The notes under the pieces: model-generated
Databases searched by the model: none
The model's input: the letters and a program-made list of their open reading frames with translations, nothing else
What the model was told of the DNA's origin: nothing
Program-made: the position numbers and the translations under genes
In this document: piece by piece, positions 41,392-44,873 of the stretch
Layout of the letters: each line of letters starts with the position of its first letter
Position numbering within the stretch: position 1 is the stretch's first letter
Assembly (NCBI GenBank): GCA_964275345.1
Contig: CAXYBK010000001.1
Span: 1-44,873 of the forward strand
Source of the DNA: MED-G78 sp964275345
GTDB taxonomy: Bacteria; Pseudomonadota; Gammaproteobacteria; Magnimaribacterales; D2472
Direction of reading: 5' to 3'
DNA: 44,873 nt

Positions 41392-43736
41392 TGCAAAATA
41401 ATTTCTTTCAAATCCTCTTAGTTTCAATCTTCATTATTTCTTGTGGAGGTGGAGGAGGCGGAAGCACTGCAGCTCCAGTTATTCAAAACTCTTCACCTAG
41501 TATTTCTGGGAGCATATCTGAAATCAGAGTAGGCGAATCTTTAAATTTTTTACCTACTGCTAATGATCCTGATGGCGATATATTAACTTTTAGTATTTCA
41601 GGCATGCCTGCATGGGCAAGTTTTAATTCTTCTTCAGGCTTGTTAACTGGGATACCTTTAGCTGAAGATCTTGGTTCTATAGCTGCTATAACGATTTCTG
41701 TCTCAGATGGAGAATTTAATGCCTCAATTGGGCCCTTTAATCTTACTGTTACAGAGCCTATTTTTTTTATAAGTATTGGAGTGGATACGATTGATGCTTA
41801 TAGAAATATGGATTTCGAGCTCAGTGGCTGTTTTATTACTAATGGTGATACTGAATGCATAGATGGTGACGAACTTCTTACGGTAGATGAAAATGGCGTT
41901 TTTTCATTTCAAGCTGGAATTCAAACTGGATCTTCATATGAACTCAAAGTAGATAGAGATCCTGGAAGACAAGAATGCACTTTAGAGATTGAAGAGGGTA
42001 TTGTTGGATCAGAAGATCAAACTGTAGTGGCAACTTGTCAGCCTGATGCATCAGCTGCATTATTTGCTCTAGATAAAATGCATAAAATCCGACTAACTAT
42101 GTCCATTGATGAATGGAATAGGTTTGTTTTAGATACTGAAAGAGCTAGATATACAAACGGGGATGCTAATGGAAATATTACAACTTGGAATACATGGAGT
42201 CACAGTGAGATATACAGACAAGTCGATTTTGAATATCTAGATGCTGAAGGTAATACCTTGGAAAGACATGACAAGGTAGGCTTTAAGATGAAAGGCAATA
42301 CTAGCAGGCAATGGCCAGAATATTTTTACTATGAGGATAATGGAAATTTAACTGCGAAACCTAAACGTTTTAGTTTTGGTATTAAGTTTGATGAAGAATT
42401 TGATGATAATGAAGGAGTCTACTCTTGTATAGATTCAACAGGGGTTCCTGGCTCAGTTTCAGGCCCTCCTTGCTATGGAAGAGTCGGTAAAGATCTTGAT
42501 GAAGTTCCTGAGAATGACGGAAGAGAATTCATGGATCTTGAAAAGATATTCTTTAGATACAATAGAGATGATCCTTCATACCAACGCGAGCTTTTGGCAC
42601 ATGATATTTTAAACTCTATTGGCGTCCCAACATCAAGAGTTGCTCACGCAAATATAGAACTTCATATAGTTGGGGAAGGCTATTTTTACGGCAAACCCTT
42701 ACCTCAAAGTTTTAATATGGGGGTTTTTCAAATGGTAGAGCAAGTTGATAAACCTTTTTTAAAAAGATTTTTTGGTAAAAATGGTTTTCTATTTAAGGTA
42801 GGTGGTGGAGACTTAGCTGGATCAACTGAAGTAAATCCAAGTTGTGTATTCTATGAAGATGCAATCTCTTATATTGACAGTAACTTTTGCCAAATAGGGG
42901 TTGAAAAATCCGATCCAGAGTCTAGAGAAGAGTGGCTTGGAAGTAATAATTATTTAAATCCTGCTTTTGTGAATTCTGATATAAATGATGGAGGCGAAGT
43001 CTCTCAATTTAGACCTTATAAACCCAATTATGATCTTAAATCAAAGAAGAAGAGTATTGGTGAGGGAAGAATTCTTTTACAAGACTTTATTAACTTTGTT
43101 CAAACATATCCAAGCGCAGCCGTTTTAGCTGATCAATTTGATATACAGGGGTTTATAAAAGCTCAAGCTGCTGAAATTGCTATTGGTGCTGTTGATCATT
43201 ATGTTCGAGTTGCCAATAATTATTATCTTTATTTTAATCCAATTACTGAAAAATGGATTTATATGGTTAATGATTTTGATTTTGTTTTCAGAGATAGTCA
43301 TGATGTTTCAGGTGGAGCTCCTACATGGTTCTCTGCATTTAGAGATATAGCTGGAACCTATGCTTTCCCAGCTAATGGTAAGGTTGACTGGGCAAGTAGG
43401 GAGCTTGGTAGCGTGAACCCTATTTTGTGGGACATTGTATTTTCTGAGCAAACTAATAAAGATTTACTTTATTCACAATTAAAATTAATTCTTGATGATC
43501 ATCTAGATTGGGAAACTCTAGAAAGCACTTTATCTGAAAGAAATGCTTTAGTAGAAAAAGCTATTATTGATACTGAGGCAGGTTTTCCCGATGGATGTTC
43601 TTTGATTTATAATCCAGCTGCTATTTATGCAGATGCGGGAACTGCATTATGTGATTATGCTGATATTTCTATTAAGAGATTTATTGAGTTAAGAAAGACT
43701 GCCTTACAAGAAGAATTAACTAATAATGGTTTTTAG
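41391..43736 (+). CDS. CotH-kinase-family lipoprotein with N-terminal cadherin-like Ig domain
   Basis: A 781-residue surface lipoprotein. After the signal peptide and lipobox (IISC, Cys18) comes a six-glycine linker, then a putative-Ig/dystroglycan-type domain at about 33-125 (ANDPDGDILTFSISGMPAWA, SSGLLTGIP, ISVSDGEF), a region with two cysteine pairs, and from about 225 a CotH domain: IRLTMSIDEWNRFV, KVGFKMKGNTSRQWP, RFSFGIKFDEEFDD, FFRYNRDDPSYQRELLAHDI and IYMVNDFDFVFRD. CotH proteins are atypical protein kinases first seen in spore coats; bacterial surface versions are mostly uncharacterised. It may bind or modify a polymer or partner protein, such as the adjacent secreted protein. Confidence 0.85.
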   Translation: MQNNFFQILLVSIFIISCGGGGGGSTAAPVIQNSSPSISGSISEIRVGESLNFLPTANDPDGDILTFSISGMPAWASFNSSSGLLTGIPLAEDLGSIAAITISVSDGEFNASIGPFNLTVTEPIFFISIGVDTIDAYRNMDFELSGCFITNGDTECIDGDELLTVDENGVFSFQAGIQTGSSYELKVDRDPGRQECTLEIEEGIVGSEDQTVVATCQPDASAALFALDKMHKIRLTMSIDEWNRFVLDTERARYTNGDANGNITTWNTWSHSEIYRQVDFEYLDAEGNTLERHDKVGFKMKGNTSRQWPEYFYYEDNGNLTAKPKRFSFGIKFDEEFDDNEGVYSCIDSTGVPGSVSGPPCYGRVGKDLDEVPENDGREFMDLEKIFFRYNRDDPSYQRELLAHDILNSIGVPTSRVAHANIELHIVGEGYFYGKPLPQSFNMGVFQMVEQVDKPFLKRFFGKNGFLFKVGGGDLAGSTEVNPSCVFYEDAISYIDSNFCQIGVEKSDPESREEWLGSNNYLNPAFVNSDINDGGEVSQFRPYKPNYDLKSKKKSIGEGRILLQDFINFVQTYPSAAVLADQFDIQGFIKAQAAEIAIGAVDHYVRVANNYYLYFNPITEKWIYMVNDFDFVFRDSHDVSGGAPTWFSAFRDIAGTYAFPANGKVDWASRELGSVNPILWDIVFSEQTNKDLLYSQLKLILDDHLDWETLESTLSERNALVEKAIIDTEAGFPDGCSLIYNPAAIYADAGTALCDYADISIKRFIELRKTALQEELTNNGF

Positions 43737-43765
43737 AACAGATTCTTTTAAGCTTTAAATCAAGA

Positions 43766-43771
43766 TATAAT
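43766..43771 (+). promoter_or_regulatory. -10 element, near-leaderless promoter
   Basis: TATAAT ending 6 bases before the ATG of the barrel gene. The transcript would start at or within a base or two of the ATG, and no Shine-Dalgarno lies in the short gap. The -35 (TTCTTT, 17 bases upstream) is weak. Confidence 0.45.
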
Positions 43772-43777
43772 CTTATT

Positions 43778-44470
43778 ATGAAACATTTCTATTTATTAGC
43801 CGTTGCCATGTTATCTTTTTCAATTTTTGCTGAAGAGGGAAGGTTTGGAAGAGATACAAATGATTATCAATATACATCCTTTGGTCTTAGTCTTATAAGT
43901 GCTGAAGATGATGGTATAGCTCTTAATGCATCTTTAGCTTTGCCAGGCCCCTTATATGCTGTTTTTGAAAGAAGAGCAGATGGCGTAGATTTAGATACTG
44001 AAACTTATGACAAAGTAGTTAACTCTTTTAGAGTTGGAGCACATGCGGGCATAGGTGATATTTTGAATTCTATTTCAGCAAAAGGCATAACCTTTAGTGT
44101 AGAAAATTTCTTAGATATTTATGCAGAGATAGGTATCAAAACTACAAGTCTTGAAAATGACATTAATAATTTTTCTGAAGATGATGCGCAAGCCAATGTC
44201 ATAGCAGGGGTTAGATTCGGTGATAGTAATGCTTGGGAAGGCAAGATATTTGCTGATTTTTCAAAAGAATCAGAGGTTATCTACTTCCAATGTCCAGATG
44301 GCGATGTATGTACTGAACAAGTGTCTTATGTTTTAAATGATGAAACAGATAGAAAATTTGGAGCAGAGGCAGTATTTAATATGAGTAAACATAGCGCCGT
44401 GAACTTTAAAGTTATTTCAAGCGATGTGCTTGATAGCTCATTTGAGATTGGTTTTAGATTTACTTTTTAA
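43778..44470 (+). CDS. Predicted outer-membrane beta-barrel protein
   Basis: A 230-residue protein with a signal peptide (about 1-18) and an alternating hydrophobic pattern of short strands ending in ..SFEIGFRFTF, the C-terminal aromatic Phe signature recognised by the BAM complex. It has two cysteines (CPDGDVC) in one loop. It most resembles small 8-strand barrels of unknown function; no specific family is recognised. It follows the CotH gene by 41 bases but seems to have its own -10. The stop overlaps the convergent hydrolase by 4 bases. Confidence 0.65.
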   Translation: MKHFYLLAVAMLSFSIFAEEGRFGRDTNDYQYTSFGLSLISAEDDGIALNASLALPGPLYAVFERRADGVDLDTETYDKVVNSFRVGAHAGIGDILNSISAKGITFSVENFLDIYAEIGIKTTSLENDINNFSEDDAQANVIAGVRFGDSNAWEGKIFADFSKESEVIYFQCPDGDVCTEQVSYVLNDETDRKFGAEAVFNMSKHSAVNFKVISSDVLDSSFEIGFRFTF

Positions 44471-44873
44471 CTCAAAGCTCTATCTGAAACAAAAGCATTA
44501 TCAATTCTTTCTTGACCAAAGGTTGAACCAGGTCCATGACCACATACAAATTCAATGTCATTGCCAAGTGGCCATAGTTTAGAAGTAATTGAATCAAGAA
44601 GATCTTGATGATTGCCGCCAGGCAAATCAGTTCTGCCTATCGAACCTCTAAATAAAACATCACCTACAATCGCAAAATTTGAATCTTTATGTACAAAGAT
44701 TACATGACCAGGGGTGTGACCTGGGCAAAAATAGATATCCAAAGTTAAATTTCCTACATTTACTTGATCACCATCTTCAAACCAAACATCTGGAACAAAT
44801 TTTTTGGCAGGTATTCCCATCATTTGCCCTTGCTCTTCAATAGTATCAATTAAAAATTGATCATCTTTATGAG
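44467..44873 (-). CDS. gloC: Metallo-beta-lactamase-fold hydrolase, GloC/YcbL (glyoxalase II) type, C-terminal part
   Basis: The gene runs off the window edge; about 135 C-terminal residues are visible. HKDDQFLIDTIEEQGQMMGI at the edge, then the metal motifs CPGHTPGHVIFV, VGDVLFRGSIGRTDLPGG and VCGHGPGSTFGQERIDNAF, match the short monomeric YcbL/GloC hydrolases that split S-D-lactoylglutathione and related thioesters. The N-terminal HxHxDH motif is outside the window, so the assignment is by the C-terminal half. Its end overlaps the barrel gene by 4 bases. Confidence 0.85.
   Translation of the reverse strand, partial: HKDDQFLIDTIEEQGQMMGIPAKKFVPDVWFEDGDQVNVGNLTLDIYFCPGHTPGHVIFVHKDSNFAIVGDVLFRGSIGRTDLPGGNHQDLLDSITSKLWPLGNDIEFVCGHGPGSTFGQERIDNAFVSDRALS

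Noticed and set aside
1..44873. CRISPR array, prophage, insertion sequence or defence island
   Set aside because: No direct repeat-spacer pattern, transposase, integrase, phage structural gene or restriction system is visible; the window is mainly housekeeping genes.

Overview
The window is a gene-dense, low-GC stretch of a bacterial chromosome. Gene content and order are gammaproteobacterial: a leuB-asd-fimV-truA-trpF-trpB-trpA-accD-dedD-cvpA-purF run, divergent mltF-like/purL, ppiB-lpxH, alaS-lysC followed by tRNA-Ser, and umuDC behind a LexA box. Tiny or negative gene spacing, few regulators, no insertion sequences and a reduced FimV and MltF suggest a streamlined marine gammaproteobacterium of the SAR86 kind. 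That placement is my inference from composition and synteny; no marker phylogeny was run.

Region 1 (1-9354, all +): end of leuB, asd, a short fimV, truA, trpFBA, accD, a SPOR protein, cvpA and purF. Genes overlap by 1-17 bases or nearly touch, so this looks like one long transcription unit mixing amino-acid, fatty-acid, purine and cell-envelope functions. folC, which usually sits between accD and dedD, is absent. Region 2 (9347-19476, mostly -): a secreted esterase with acnB, a DUF1289 protein (+), a DUF1295/MAPEG/secreted-protein group, SOS-controlled umuDC, lpxH with a cyclophilin, and a sulfotransferase. Region 3 (19538-24120): an ArsC-like reductase, an unrecognised large membrane protein, a methyltransferase, two SDR-type oxidoreductases and tRNA-Asn.

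Region 4 (24170-37768): uvrB, a minimal MltF-like lipoprotein, purL, two divergent Nudix hydrolases, a gamma-carbonic-anhydrase-like protein, alaS, lysC, a dihydroorotase of the type I associate with Bacteroidetes, and tRNA-Ser. Region 5 (37870-44873): an accessory stretch with a two-repeat lipoprotein, a PIF1-like helicase, small hypotheticals, a single-domain alkyltransferase, a CotH-type lipoprotein beside a small secreted protein and a beta-barrel, and the end of a GloC-type hydrolase.

The most notable structural signal is four genes (a DUF1295 membrane protein, umuD, alaS and a lipoprotein) each broken by one apparent extra base. Each is restored to a complete family-like protein by skipping one base, always in the same direction. 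The simplest reading is single-base insertion errors in the assembly, because alaS is essential, but genuine frameshifting cannot be excluded from the sequence alone. I found no CRISPR array, phage or transposon, no clearly new defence or biosynthetic system, and no gene-free stretch longer than 300 bases.
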